From: Zhengitettix transpicula
Lineage: Eukaryota; Arthropoda; Insecta; Orthoptera; Tetrigidae
Direction of reading: 5' to 3'
DNA: 64,000 nt
NCBI GenBank assembly: GCA_037074705.1
Contig: CM073594.1
Location: forward strand, 62,802,509-62,866,508
Numbering within the stretch: position 1 is the stretch's first letter; the number at the start of each line of letters is the position of its first letter. Shown piece by piece: positions 1-11,118 of the stretch. The translations under genes were made by a program, and so were the position numbers. The notes under the pieces are model-generated. The model saw nothing but the letters and a program-made list of their open reading frames with translations. It had not been told where the DNA came from and did no database searches.

Positions 1-34
1 TCACTTGGCTTAGATTCCAGATAAATACTTGTCC

Positions 35-130
35 CCTTCCCAGAGAGCTCTGGAGGAGGCTACATTTAGGGATGCCTTCACAGATCTCGGTGTTTTTTGA
101 GCCTGTTTTGAGAGGTGTATAGTTAGAGAG
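35..130 (+). repeat. Rep-A interspersed repeat, 5' fragment
   Basis: The stretch reading gggatgcctt, then cctgttttgagaggtgtat, matches the beginning of the Rep-A copy near 63.6 kb (gggatgcctt, cctgttctgagaggtgtat). The match breaks off after that. It is probably a truncated copy of the same non-coding repeat. Confidence 0.35.
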
Positions 131-1270
131 GTTTAGCCTGGCGTACGACCTGCGCGAAAGGGGAAATGAGATGATGGGAGGGGAGTTTGGTAAGCGGAGA
201 ACTTCTCTTAGGGAAGTTGTAGGGGAGATGCTACTACCATTTTTGAAAACATTCATTGTGTCATTACGAACGGGATAAACAGGCACCCTGTACTGATCAG
301 CTCTTAAATTATACGGATTATCCTGAAACTTTAGAATTAAAGTTATTTCCCAGTGGTGGAATGAAGCTTGCAAAAATATTATTCGAGTATTTCATTTTCT
401 GTAAACTGCAAATGAATAAGGAAAAGGAATATTGTGCATAGCAGGTTAATAAGTGACTGAAGATACGAAATGGAAGGAGTAGGTTGCAAAATTGTAAGAG
501 TTAAAAATTCTGTGTTTGATTTTAGGTCGCCATTTTTGTACCGTTCGTTTAATGTCGGATTAAATCTTTGATAAGAAATATATTTTTTTTCATGCAACAG
601 ATCCACGCGATTGCTTCTCTAGATTTCTACAACCAAACAAATTTTTGTGACGTTTTGGAACAATTAATTGATTTCTTAGCTTTACCCAGAGCAATACAAC
701 AACAAAGGAGAAGCATAACAGGACGGTCGCATTGTTCACATCTGCAGCTAACAATTAGTCCAAGTTGATTGTTAATTATTGGCAGGCGAGTGTTTACGTT
801 ATATACGGATCCAATAAACTGACTTCGAATGTAGTTAAATTTACAAAATCATTAATTAAATTTTAATAAATTTCGTATAGATGATTTAGGACCTAATTAA
901 TTTAAAACGAAATTTAAAGACGCCAACCAGCAAGGTTAACGTTTCAGACCTTTCTAAATCTACGATTCGTTCCGAGAAAAACTTGAAATGCCCCAGCAAG
1001 TGAGTAAACAAAGCCTGTCACTCTCACCCCCGAACCCTATAAATTTAACAAGTCCCAAACTCTTTTGTCATACGCGAAGGCCTGGATAGCAGACTGTGAA
1101 GTAAGCTGAATATAATAGATTAATTTTCATAACATAAATAAAGATTAAATTTACGTACACTGAGTACAATATATTTCTTTGCGTCAATGTTTTTAGAATT
1201 GTATTAACAGTTCCTAGTTGTCGCAACAAAGAATCGTGTTAAACTGAGGTCTTCGTTACCCCCACTAAAT
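131..1270. other. No gene recognised
   Basis: AT-rich sequence with only short ORFs on both strands, none resembling a known protein. No splice-consistent exon pair was found. Confidence 0.5.
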
Positions 1271-1289
1271 CCTAAGGGGCGAGGACGAC

Positions 1290-1700
1290 TGCGCAGCTTT
1301 GGTGGACACGACATCTGAAACCTCTCGAGCTATATGTTCCGAGGTCGCAGACTTTGGGCGTACGGTAAGAGTTGTCATCTATTCCTATTGGAATAGTCGG
1401 CCAGCTGCCTCCTATTCTGGTCAAGGCACGGCGAGGGGAAAGCTGCGACCCAACAGCAAACCCCTCTCCCGCCATCGGAAGGACGTGGGAGGAGTACCAA
1501 AATCCCAACCTACCTGATGCATGGTTTTCCCTGCATTACTTTTAGGCGAATTGCCAGGTAGGATCCTTAAACCGTAGCCCGGGGACCCTAGTTAACCCTT
1601 GGCTACCTTCCTCTACCCTTCCGCATCCCCGTTCCTATGCTATAAGAGGGGAATTGCCACTATGTGGATTACCCTATCCATAGCCTGTCTACACCTTCAA
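1290..1700 (+). repeat. Rep-A interspersed repeat, near-complete copy
   Basis: A GC-richer block shared with 52010-52465 (inverted) and 63565-64000. Shared landmarks are cggtaagagttgtc, ggaatagtcggccagctgcc, cctacctgatgca, ggcgaatt(g)ccgggtag and tggctaccttcctctaccc, ending in gtggattaccctatcc and agcctgtctacacc. Overlapping ORFs on both strands are by-products of its base composition. No terminal inverted repeat or reverse-transcriptase motif is visible, so its class is unknown. Confidence 0.7.
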
Positions 1701-2515
1701 AAAAAAAAAGAAATATTTGTCGCCATTTCGTAAGGTAACAGACATTTCCCAAACAAATGCAAAATGCGACTGATATATGTTGGACGTGGTCCTTGAGGAC
1801 GAAGGTCGCGTCACTAATAACAAGCAAGGTCGAGGCCACTGCAAGGCCGAGGTCGTACAAGGAAACGCCAAACCTGAATGAACAGAACACATTGGAATGT
1901 TATCTGTAAGACAGGCTTACAAAATCCTTGCGAACAAATATGGCTGCCACCTTCCGAAATCACATTCAGCCCTTAAAGCAGCTGCCAGTAAAGCGGCGGA
2001 GGAATCCTAGTATAATTAACTAATTCCTCCATGGTTTATTTCGATCTTATGTGCTGATCCTGGCTCCTTTGCTTTATCCATCTTTTATTTTAATATCAAT
2101 CTAATCAACAAGTGGCTATTGAGGCCATGACCTGATTTGAGGCTCTTCCTTTTTCTGAATCAACCAACGAAAGCAACAAGGATTGCAGAAACGTTGTTTT
2201 GTATTTATTTTATTTGGCTAATTAGTGTTTACCCAACAAAGACGTTTTATATTTTCAATCGCGGTATATTTTTTAGAAAATATTAATCATTTTCATTAGT
2301 GGACTAAAATTAATCTGCATGCAGTCTGCAATCGTAGGTTAAATTTGGATACAGCAATAGATTCCTATGTTTTATTTTTTTCAAAAAAAAAGAAAGGTTA
2401 ATCTTAACAACGTTTTTTCTTACTGTCTTCAGGTTGTGACTGAAACGTAATGTAATAAAATTAGTGAAACTGAAACTTTGTTACTTCCAAGGAATATTTT
2501 TAATAAACTTCATTC
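1701..2515. other. No gene recognised
   Basis: AT-rich, with stop codons in all frames at short intervals. No repeat family was recognised. Confidence 0.5.
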
Positions 2516-3085
2516 TATTATCATTATTATTATTATGTTGTGTCTTCCGGAGGGTTGTCGGATTTGATCCTTAAATTTCCGCCTTCACCTCGCTTCCCTT
2601 AGTTTCTTTGTTGTTTCTCGCTTCAAGTCGTCTGACAGCTACTCTCTTATTCTTCCTCGGTGACCTGGAACTCCAACCGCGTGTCTTTCCTTCGATGATG
2701 TTGTGATTATTATTATTATTATTATGTTGTTTCTTTCGGAGGGTTCTCGGATTTGGTCCTTAAATTTCCGCCTTCACCTCGCTTCCCTTAGTTTCTTCGT
2801 TGTTTCTCGCTTCAAGTCGTCTGACAGCTACTCTCTTATTCTTCCTCGGTGACCTGGAACTCCAACCGCGTGTCTTTCCTTCGATGATGTTGTGATTATT
2901 ATTATTATTATTATGTTGTTTCTTTCGGAGGGTTCTCGGATTTGGTCCTTAAATTTCCGCCTTCACCTCGCTTCCCTTAGTTTCTTCGTTGTTTCTCGCT
3001 TCAAGTCGTCTGACAGCTACTCTCTTATTCTTCCTCGGTGACCTGGAACTCCAACCGTGTGTCTTTCCTTCGATGATGTCGTGCA
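2516..3085. repeat. 188-bp tandem repeat, three units
   Basis: Three nearly identical units follow one another. The marker ggagggtt(g/c)tcgg recurs at about 2551, 2739 and 2927, giving a 188-bp period. Each unit begins with an ATT trinucleotide run and ends in ttccttcgatgatg. On the minus strand each unit has a short basic open stretch (RSPRKNKRVAVRRLEARNNK) before a stop. This could be the tail of a retroelement ORF, but no family was recognised. Confidence 0.9.
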
Positions 3086-3770
3086 GCAAACAATTTCTCC
3101 TTCAGGATTTGTTCCCATTCAGTATGGCGTTTGCCTTAAAAATCCTTGTCAAGGTAGATCTTTTATAAATGAAAAATAAAAATTAGCCTATTAATCAGAA
3201 TATTTTTTAAAACTTTAAAACATTATAGTGAAACAAACACGACGTTGCATCTCTAATTTTTTACGGACCTTTTCGTTTAAAAGACGCCATTTCGTGATAA
3301 GAAACAGTCGATAAAAATAATTTTCTGAGGTTTGATTATCACGAACGTTGCATCCAAAACAAATTGGGTGATGAAACGTCGTCTGTTGTTAATGTGTATT
3401 ACATTTTCATGATAAAATTCTGTATAATAGGCTGATGTTTCTTCATTTGTTTAATGATATATCTTCTTAGAATCTTCGTTTTTTTAATCTCCTTCGCATT
3501 TCAGGACATACAGGTATTTTTCTTTCTCCCCTTTTCTGATCCTCGAAAAAGCCCCGAGCTTTACCACGTTCTTCCTTAAAATTAAACGTGTGTAAAATAA
3601 AATAATAAGTTGTAACGTATTTTATTAAAATTTACAGACGTTTAAGTTTCAAATGAGCCTAAAATATAGGTACGTGTATAATTTTGTAAATTTGTTTTCT
3701 TAATTTGTGAGATGTAACATGTATTTTCTGGTACTAAACATTCGCTCAGAACTGACTTGTGAAGTTTCTT
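3086..3770. other. No gene recognised
   Basis: AT-rich intergenic sequence with no recognisable gene or repeat. Confidence 0.45.
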
Positions 3771-3776
3771 TTCCAG

Positions 3777-3915
3777 AATGCGAGAGACAGTTGAGTTATC
3801 GAGTTATCGAGCCTCTTGGTTGCGGTTTCTCTGCAAAGGAGCTCCTGAAAGGTGCGAGTTGTTTGCTGGCGGAAATCCTAAACCGCAACGTTGTCATTTC
3901 CTTGCCTCTATGAAG
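3777..3915 (+). other. Possible coding exon, unrecognised
   Basis: A pyrimidine-rich acceptor (tttcttttccag) precedes 139 nt of GC-richer sequence that runs into a plausible donor (aag|gtactg). One frame is open throughout and contains three cysteines in CKGAPERCELFAGG...CHF. The opposite strand is also open over most of the block. No family was recognised and no partner exon was found, so it may be a chance ORF. Confidence 0.18.
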
Positions 3916-4576
3916 GTACTGGTCTCTTCTCATCTTCCAGAGATTACGAGTCCGAAGAAATGTGACACGGGGAAGTGACAGGTCAGGTTCTTCGCATCCA
4001 CTCATCGGGAGCGTTTCCGTCGATACCAACTACATGAAGAACGTCAGATCCTCCACAAAGATAATTCTTAGAAATTGTCACTCGTAACACGAATTGGGTT
4101 GTCATTTTCTAAACCATTTCTATTCATCCATCGTCACTGTATTATTCTGTACCATAAACAACCCCACTTCCATCGCAAACATCCTCTGAATTCTTCACGT
4201 TTACCTCCCAAAATAATCATTACTCTAAACTACAGCAGGAATAACAAGCCTGGATCAATTCCTTTGATGAAATTTGGAGGTAAAAAGGTAAATTGGTCGT
4301 AAACATAAGTGAATCCTTTGACGTCACCACAATTCAGTCACGTCATCTTTACGAAACTTAAAAATAAAATAGTCGTTGGAAATCTTGACAACCCTATTTT
4401 CAGAATTTGCGTACAATGGGTACGGGAATAAATTCACATAAACTTGTGATGATAGATTAAATTTTTCTTATTTATCCTTATTTATATAAGGTATCCTTAT
4501 ATACCTTCTTATTCTTTAATTTTTTGGTCTTGCTTTTGTTGTTTGCTCCAGCTCTAACTAGTATTATTTATCAGTC

Positions 4577-4616
4577 ATATATATATATATATATATCTGT
4601 ATATATAGTAAATATA
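4577..4616. repeat. (AT)n microsatellite
   Basis: A run of TA dinucleotides with one interruption. Confidence 0.9.
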
Positions 4617-4640
4617 TATAAGTTATTCATATAAATAATA

Positions 4641-4841
4641 CGTAAAACGAATTATTGGTAGAACTCATGGACAAGTAATTTTAATAAATAGTTTTAGAAA
4701 AATCTAACACAGCTCTTAAATTAGAAAAATTATATATAATCAATATATATATATATTATTGATTAAATCTAATTTTTCAAATTTAAGAGCCATTCTAGAT
4801 TTTTTATAAAAATCTAGCACGTTTCTTAAATTAGAAAAATA

Positions 4842-4896
<55 letters not shown>

Positions 4897-4996
4897 ATTA
4901 AATCTATTTTTTCTAATTTAAGAGCCGTTGTAGATTTTTCTAAAATTATTTATTAAAATTACTTGTGCATGTGTTCAACCAATAAATCGTTTTATT
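4641..4996. repeat. Nested AT-rich palindrome (foldback or MITE-like)
   Basis: The left arm (4641 to about 4730) is the near-perfect inverse of the right arm (about 4902 to 4996). Both contain aagtaattttaataaata, ttttagaaaaatct and ggctcttaaattag or its variant. The centre holds a second, smaller palindrome and (AT)n runs, so the block is a palindrome within a palindrome. No coding sequence is present. Confidence 0.85.
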
Positions 4997-6858
4997 TTCC
5001 CCACATTATTATATTGTTACTGTGTTTGTATATGTAATATTTATATGTTTAATTTTTCCACTTTGAATATATGTATATATTTAAATAAGAGATTGTTATA
5101 TATTAAATAAGCTGATATACCCTTTGAATTTAATATATTTTATAATTACATAATTATATATCTATAAATACAGAAGATTTTGTGATAAAAATAAATACCA
5201 CAGAACGTTTCTGTAAACCGTTTTGATTTCTCAATTAAACACCTATTTTACTGTTTACAGTTGTTTCATTATTTAATTTAATAGTTTTCATTTTACTTCT
5301 GTTTTTAATTACATAGAATAAAATGTAGTTTATAACGAATAACAGTCTATAAAATATTAACCGTCTACGATAAAATTTATGATCATATAATTAAATTGGC
5401 AAATAACAGAGAAAAATTAAGTGATAAAAAAATACCTCACAACATTTCTGAAATCCTTGTTACTTTCGTCGTGTGATTTATCTAGCACTTTTATCTGTTA
5501 TTTGGCTACTTATTTATCTAACAGATAGTTTATTTTACACACGTTTTGAGTTATAGCCAGACTGACTGACTTTTATAATTTACAGGTTCACTAATTTTAC
5601 TACTTAACTTAACAGTCAAGTCACAACCTTGAAGAAATTACAAATAGGTACCGAAACGTTATTGATATTTAAAAATGGATTTTTTTATATAAATTGTCTG
5701 TAATTGCACTAGCCACATTATATTCTTGATCGTTATTAATTGTTAATTTCAATCCAATGCAGGTACAAAAATTTTAATCTCCTATATATTTATATAATCT
5801 GTTATATATTAATATAACATAATAATTGAAAGATAAACCCTATAAAAACTAAATATTTTATTTTCCTATCTTTGATATTGAAGTTTCTAATAATTTTAAT
5901 ATTTAATTTTTTATTTAAATTAGTAGAAATTGGGCAACAGTCAAACTATTTATTTACGAACGTTAAAAGCTACATATATTAACGTCGAAACGTTTCTTCC
6001 TTTTGATTATGGATTTCTTCAGACGTTTTATTGTTTAAAAATAAATTTAAATGTGTTATGAATGTTGAAATTAGAATGATCCTTCTCATAATGCATTACA
6101 TAATTATATTACTTCCTATGAAATTTTGTTGATAACTTTTTTAAAAAAAATCATTTTTGTAGGGAATATATGTAACTTTTAATGTATATAATTAGTGTAA
6201 GACGGCCAAAAGTCAGAAGATGTTAACATTAAAACTTACAATAATACTGAAAAACATCTTGCATTTATTATAATTATAGAAATAAATGAATGGCCTTGAG
6301 TCGGAACACTTTATGCATTTTATTACAAAAATATCTCATTTACTATTATTTATTTATTTTCACAATTTAGCTTAAAGCTAATTACTTCAATACTATCACT
6401 ATTTTTAAAAAACATTTAAACTATTCTTTACTGCTACAGGCAACTCATTAAATAATATTAACCCTCTATCAAACATCGAATTTTTATTACTTCTTAGATT
6501 CAGATGCTGGATAAATAAAATTATGGACATATAATTTTCATTTTATTAAAAATATTTAAATACTCGGGTAACTGCTCCTTAACTATTGATAAATAAAAAT
6601 TAACACAGCATACAAAATTTGGTCCCTAACATTTAAGAAATCTAATTTATTTTGAATATCCTGAATCTTACTATATTTATTTTCATTCAATACAGCTCAT
6701 AATCCTCTATTCGATATTATTTCTAATTTATTATTAACATTACTACTTATACCAAACAATAATGAATTACAATAACGTATATATATTGACGTAAATACTG
6801 TTTTTTTTTAGCTTTAAGGGACAAAATATTTCTTACTACTATTTTTGTTGCCAAATTA
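4997..6858. other. AT-rich intergenic DNA with ribozyme-like remnants
   Basis: No gene is visible. Two weak relatives of the hammerhead-like motif occur: near 5632-5665 (ttgaagaaattacaaat, then ccgaaacg) on the plus strand, and near 5990-6030 on the minus strand (CTGAAGAAATCC, then AGAAACG). Confidence 0.45.
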
Positions 6859-7070
6859 ACAACAACAAAGTCGACGTTTGTCCTATTCTGGGACCTCTTC
6901 AGGTAAAACAAGTTTTAATCTACAATGAGAACTTTGATATATTTATTTCTGAATATTTATTTAATAACAAACGGAAGTTGTTTTATTATGTATACATATG
7001 AATAGTAGATTAAATATAAATATGGTTATATCTGAAGAGATCCCAGAAGAGGTCGAAACGTCGTTGTTGT
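6859..7070. mobile_element. Inverted pair of Penelope-like termini (pair P1)
   Basis: The left arm (acaacaacaaagtcgacg, then gtcctattctgggacctcttcagg) is the inverse of the right arm (tctgaagagatcccaga, then gtcgaaacgtcgttgttgt). About 120 bp of AT-rich spacer separates the arms. Each arm carries one hammerhead-like core on opposite strands. The link to Penelope-like elements is inferred from reports of hammerhead motifs in those elements; no reverse transcriptase is present here. Confidence 0.55.
7032..7059 (+). ncRNA. Hammerhead-ribozyme-like core
   Basis: CTGAAGA at 7032-7038 and CGAAAC at 7054-7059 flank a short interval (gatcccagaagaggt) that can form a stem II of GATCC/GAGGT type. This fits the core consensus CUGANGA...GAAA. 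I cannot identify a helix III loop and cleavage triplet that pair properly, so activity is not claimed. Confidence 0.4.
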
Positions 7071-7071
7071 A

Positions 7072-7136
<65 letters not shown>
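7071..7136. repeat. (AT)n microsatellite
   Basis: About 60 bp of almost pure TA repeat directly beside the P1 inverted pair. Confidence 0.95.
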
Positions 7137-7139
<3 letters not shown>

Positions 7140-7797
7140 AATCAAATGAAATAATAGTCTTCTGACTGGAGGCCGTTTATTTTTTCATATTAAAATTTAC
7201 AATAAATTAAAAATCGTTTCTTCCCTTTGCTTACGAACCTCCCCCCCCCCCCCAGGTGTATATAACTGAAGAAACGGTCAAAAAATATGTGAGTTTAAAT
7301 AAATACAATTTAACAGAAAAACTTAAACTTCCTCCATCAACGTCCGTCAAAAAATGACATTTGGTCATTTTACACTGTTTGTAAATAAATATTCTTACTA
7401 CCGGCCAATTTCTACTATTTAAAATTTTAATACGAGTCAGATATAGTTTTAATTTCGTTTTTATTAAGAAAAATAATGAAAACTTCGCCTGTGTGGTTCC
7501 TACATTTCATGTGAAAAATTACTTTCCAAGCGAATTGGCACGTGTTTTCTTCTTTTGTGAACGTTTTTATGACCTTGTATTTTACGGCGTTACTGGCCTG
7601 TTCCCGTTCCTCGGGAGAGGACTAAAGGTATTAATAAATCAAAGACGTCAATGATAAATCAGGATACAAATCTAGTGCCACACGACTTGTAAACGAATCA
7701 AAAAAATACTTGACGGTTTCCTCATTGGTTTTTTTTTTCCACAAAAAGATTAGTTTCAGTTTGGTTATGTAGATACGTTGTTGTGTTTGGCACTTAC
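7137..7797. other. No gene recognised
   Basis: AT-rich sequence with a poly-C tract at about 7240-7253. A lone motif at 7260-7280 (aactgaagaaacggtc) looks like another ribozyme-like fragment. Confidence 0.45.
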
Positions 7798-7878
7798 CAT
7801 GAACGTGGTGCACATGGAGAAGCTGTTGCTGGAAGATTCTTGCTCAGATGCGCGTGAGGCCAACTCGCCGCTACGCAT
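7798..7878 (-). CDS. Candidate first coding exon, unknown protein
   Basis: On the minus strand an ATG (7876-7878) opens 27 codons, beginning MRSGELASRASEQ and ending MCTTFM, and runs into a strong donor (ATG|GTAAGTG) in phase 0. The block is GC- and CpG-richer than its surroundings, and two perfect CRE octamers lie 95-140 bp upstream, as expected of a promoter-proximal exon. The serine-rich peptide matches no family I know, and no downstream exon was found, so this remains a gene-start candidate only. Confidence 0.28.
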
Positions 7879-7972
7879 TCTTGACACAGACGCACAGGGA
7901 AAAACATTTGCGTTGTCATTATGAGTGCAGGAGTAGGAATGGGAGTGGGGGAGGCCAGGAGCTGACGTCAGG

Positions 7973-8018
7973 GAAAAACGCTGCTGGTGGTGGTGGTGGT
8001 GGACAACGTGTGACGTCA
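7973..8018 (-). promoter_or_regulatory. Two CRE-type TGACGTCA sites
   Basis: Perfect palindromic octamers TGACGTCA occur at 7973-7980 and 8011-8018, separated by a GGT repeat. They are the known binding site of CREB/ATF bZIP proteins. Their position just upstream of the candidate exon 7798-7878 (minus strand) suggests a cAMP-responsive promoter, but this is inference. Confidence 0.35.
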
Positions 8019-8077
8019 CAGTCACGCCGGGCAATGTCAGGTTGCAGCTTCGTAGAAAAGTCTCCCTCTATCTGTGT

Positions 8078-8168
8078 GGGGGGAAAAACGAAACACCACT
8101 TCATTGCACAATTACGTTACTATGCGGGGAAAACGAAACACCACTCCATTGCACAATTACGTTACTAC
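8078..8168. repeat. 45-bp tandem duplication
   Basis: Two copies of a unit containing cgaaacaccact, cattgcacaattacg and ttacta follow one another with a 45-bp period. Confidence 0.85.
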
Positions 8169-8697
8169 GTCTCTCTGCGTCACTTTACGTCCGTTCTATC
8201 TCTGCTGTGTAACTACCGTTTTCCTTAGTCATCTTCTTTACCCATACATATCATGACCCATCGATATTGCTGAGACGTTGGAATACCCGATAAATGTTTT
8301 AAATAAATAGTAACGCTGATGCATTCTGGGAATTACCCTTTGCGGCGACTTCGTCACCGTCCCCGTGAAATTTTGCGCTCATTATATAAAAAAATCGACA
8401 TTCATCCTCCTGGTTCAATCGACACTTTGTTTTCTTTATACTTTTCTACGGTTTTAACACGCTGTTTACGTGTCTCTACCTTGCTAATCGTTGACTTTCC
8501 CCTTCATTCTCACGATTTTTCTTCAATTTTACTCAGGGAACGGAAAAATAACAGAGTGAATGAATATATCTCTGATTGGGTGTGTCAATAATAATTCTGA
8601 GTGTAAAAGGAAAAAAAAATTACGGTCTGTATATCTAAAATACATATTTTTAATAACTCAAATTTAATACATTCTTAGTAGTAGTGAAGAATAATAA

Positions 8698-9311
8698 TCT
8701 ATATAATAAAAAAGGATGTATATTTGTATGTATGTATGTATGTATGTATGTATTTACGTTGTTCTTTATACAAATTTTATCGCGTGGACAGAATGCAACA
8801 AAAATTGGTATACGTATTCTGCCAAAATCGAGAACCGGTACTGTGGGGGTGAGAAACGCCTAGCATACATGTGGAAAGAATTATAATTAAAAACCGTGAT
8901 CATTAAATATTAAATTACTGCGCGCCAAGAGACAATGACGTCACGCGAGAGAAAGACGTTACTACGCAACGAACAAAGGAAATATTTCCTTTATTAGGAA
9001 TGAAATAAAGCAGAAATATTTTCTTTAAATAAAAAGTATAATTTTATACAGCAATACTCCATCGAATGGTAATAAAGAAGAATATGAAATACTTTACCAT
9101 CCTTGGGGAAAATGTAAGTTAATTTTCGCGCTGTATTAGTTGTGAGTCTAGCTAACAATTTCATCAATGTAATATTTCGTAATGTATGAAGACTGAGTGA
9201 CAATTGACAATTATATCCTGAAATACTCAAGGAATATATTTAAGTATTCAATTAAATACTTTTTCGAGTTTATATAAATAAGTACACGAGCAACGCCGGG
9301 CACCCAGCTAG
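8698..9311 (+). mobile_element. Non-autonomous Helitron A
   Basis: It starts with TCTATATAATAAAAAAGG and a GTAT repeat, and ends with gcaacgccgggcacccag then CTAG. It lies between A (8697) and T (9312) with no target-site duplication, the hallmark of Helitrons. Removing it restores gaagaataataa|tagtaaat, exactly the sequence found in the next satellite unit at about 9613-9634. No Rep/helicase ORF is present. A TGACGTCA octamer lies at 8936-8943. Confidence 0.85.
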
Positions 9312-10414
9312 TAGTAAATAATAGAAATATTGTGAGGGAAGTTTTAGTCGTGGTGCCTACGTTCTTAATAATCAAGGCCAGTGAAAATTACGTAAAATGT
9401 TGTTCTGTAAGTAAAAAGTGTTTATTGATATAAAGTATCTCTTTGGTAGTAAGGTGATTGTGAAAAAAATAACACAGAGATTAATGTATCTCTGATTGAG
9501 TGTGTGAGAAGGTAAAAAAAATATATTATTTAGGTTCTATATATCTAAAATACACATTTTTAAGAACTCAAATATAATACATATACCAGTGTTATTCCAT
9601 TTTTAGTAGTAGTGAAGAATAATAATAGTAAATAATAGCAATATTGTATTGGGAAGTTTTATTCGTGCTGCCTACTTACTTAATAATCAAGGATCGTAAT
9701 ATTTTAGTCACGTAAATTACTACACACATTTTAGGCCAGTGAAAATTACGTAAAATTTTGTTCTGTAAGTAAAAAGTGTTTACTGATTTCGGGACATAGT
9801 ATAAAGTAGCTTTTTGGTAGTAGGGTTATTGTGAAAAAAATAACAGAGAGATTAAACTATCTCCGTTTGAGTGTGCGAGAAGTAATTCGGAATGTAACAG
9901 AAAAAATATTATTTACATTCTATACATCTAAAGTACATAGTTTAAAGAACTAAAATATAATACATATATCAGTGTTATTCAATTCTTACTATTAGTAAAT
10001 AATAGCAATATTGTGAGGGAAGTTTTAGTCGTGGCACCTACTTTGTTAATAATCAAGGGCCGTAATATTTTTTCCACGGAAATTACTGTTCTCATTTTAG
10101 GCCAGTGAAAATTACGTAAAATGTTGTTCTGTAAGTAAAAAGGTGTTTATTGATATAAAGTATCTCTTTGGTAGTAGGGTGATTGTGAAAAAGAATAACA
10201 CAGAGATTAACGTATCTCTGAGTGTGTGAGAATGTAAAAGAAATAAATATTTTTTACGTTCCATATATCTAAATACATAGTTTTAAGAACTAAAATATAA
10301 TACATATACCAGTATTATTTAATTGTTACTATTAGTAAATAATAGTAAATAATAAAAATATTGTATTGGGAAGTTTTAGTCGTGGCGCCTACTTTCTTAA
10401 TAATAAAGGACCGT

Positions 10415-11118
10415 GTGGCATTTCTCCTTGACTACCCGCCGTAGGAGGTTTTCGACCGTTCAATTCTTAGAACGGCTTACCTGCGGTAGGAGGAAGTAAC
10501 TTTTGAAAACAATATCCCTTGGTCATTCTAAGCTAATTTATTAAATATTATTTAAGATATGTACAATTAAAATTTTGCCCTCCCGACTAGCCAATTATGA
10601 AAATCTCAAGGATTAATGTGGCAAGTTAGGCCCGAGAAACGATTTATAAAAAAAATGCTCTACGCAACCATGATATGTGCAATATTTGTTACCAGACTGG
10701 GGTCTCTGCAACACAGCGACGTCCCTCGCTGCTGGTCATCGATGTATATATCGCTGGTGAATATCTCCACTTCTCAAGCAACCTCCTCTAGTCAGCATCA
10801 GCAACAGAATGCCTCTAGGCCTCCACTTCTCCCGACCTGTGGGACCAACTGTTTCCCTATTGGTCCATTTAATTTATTATGGACCAATCACAGGTCTTAG
10901 GCAAACTGACGTAGAGAATTTCAACACCGAGACCCTCTGCACCTGCTGTTTGTTCACGGGAAAACCTTGGAGGTACCTTTACTATCCCCAGCCTGACTGG
11001 CACCAAACGGTACTTTTTGCCGACGTTCGATAAACATGGTTGCTCCCGCGTTTAAATAAACTGACTAAAATATCAGTAAAATCATTTAAAGGACGCCTAT
11101 CCTAAATAACGCGCTATA
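10415..11118 (+). mobile_element. LTR-like insertion (solo LTR candidate), 704 bp
   Basis: It interrupts a satellite unit and is flanked by a 5-bp direct repeat ACCGT (10410-10414 and 11119-11123). The neighbouring unit at about 11824 shows the intact site aaggaccgtaatatt. There is no terminal inverted repeat. It starts gtggcatttctcc (or TGTGGC if the duplication is 4 bp) and ends gcgctata. An AATAAA near 11055 and GC-richer body fit a solo LTR, although a clean TG...CA end pair is missing. Confidence 0.55.
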
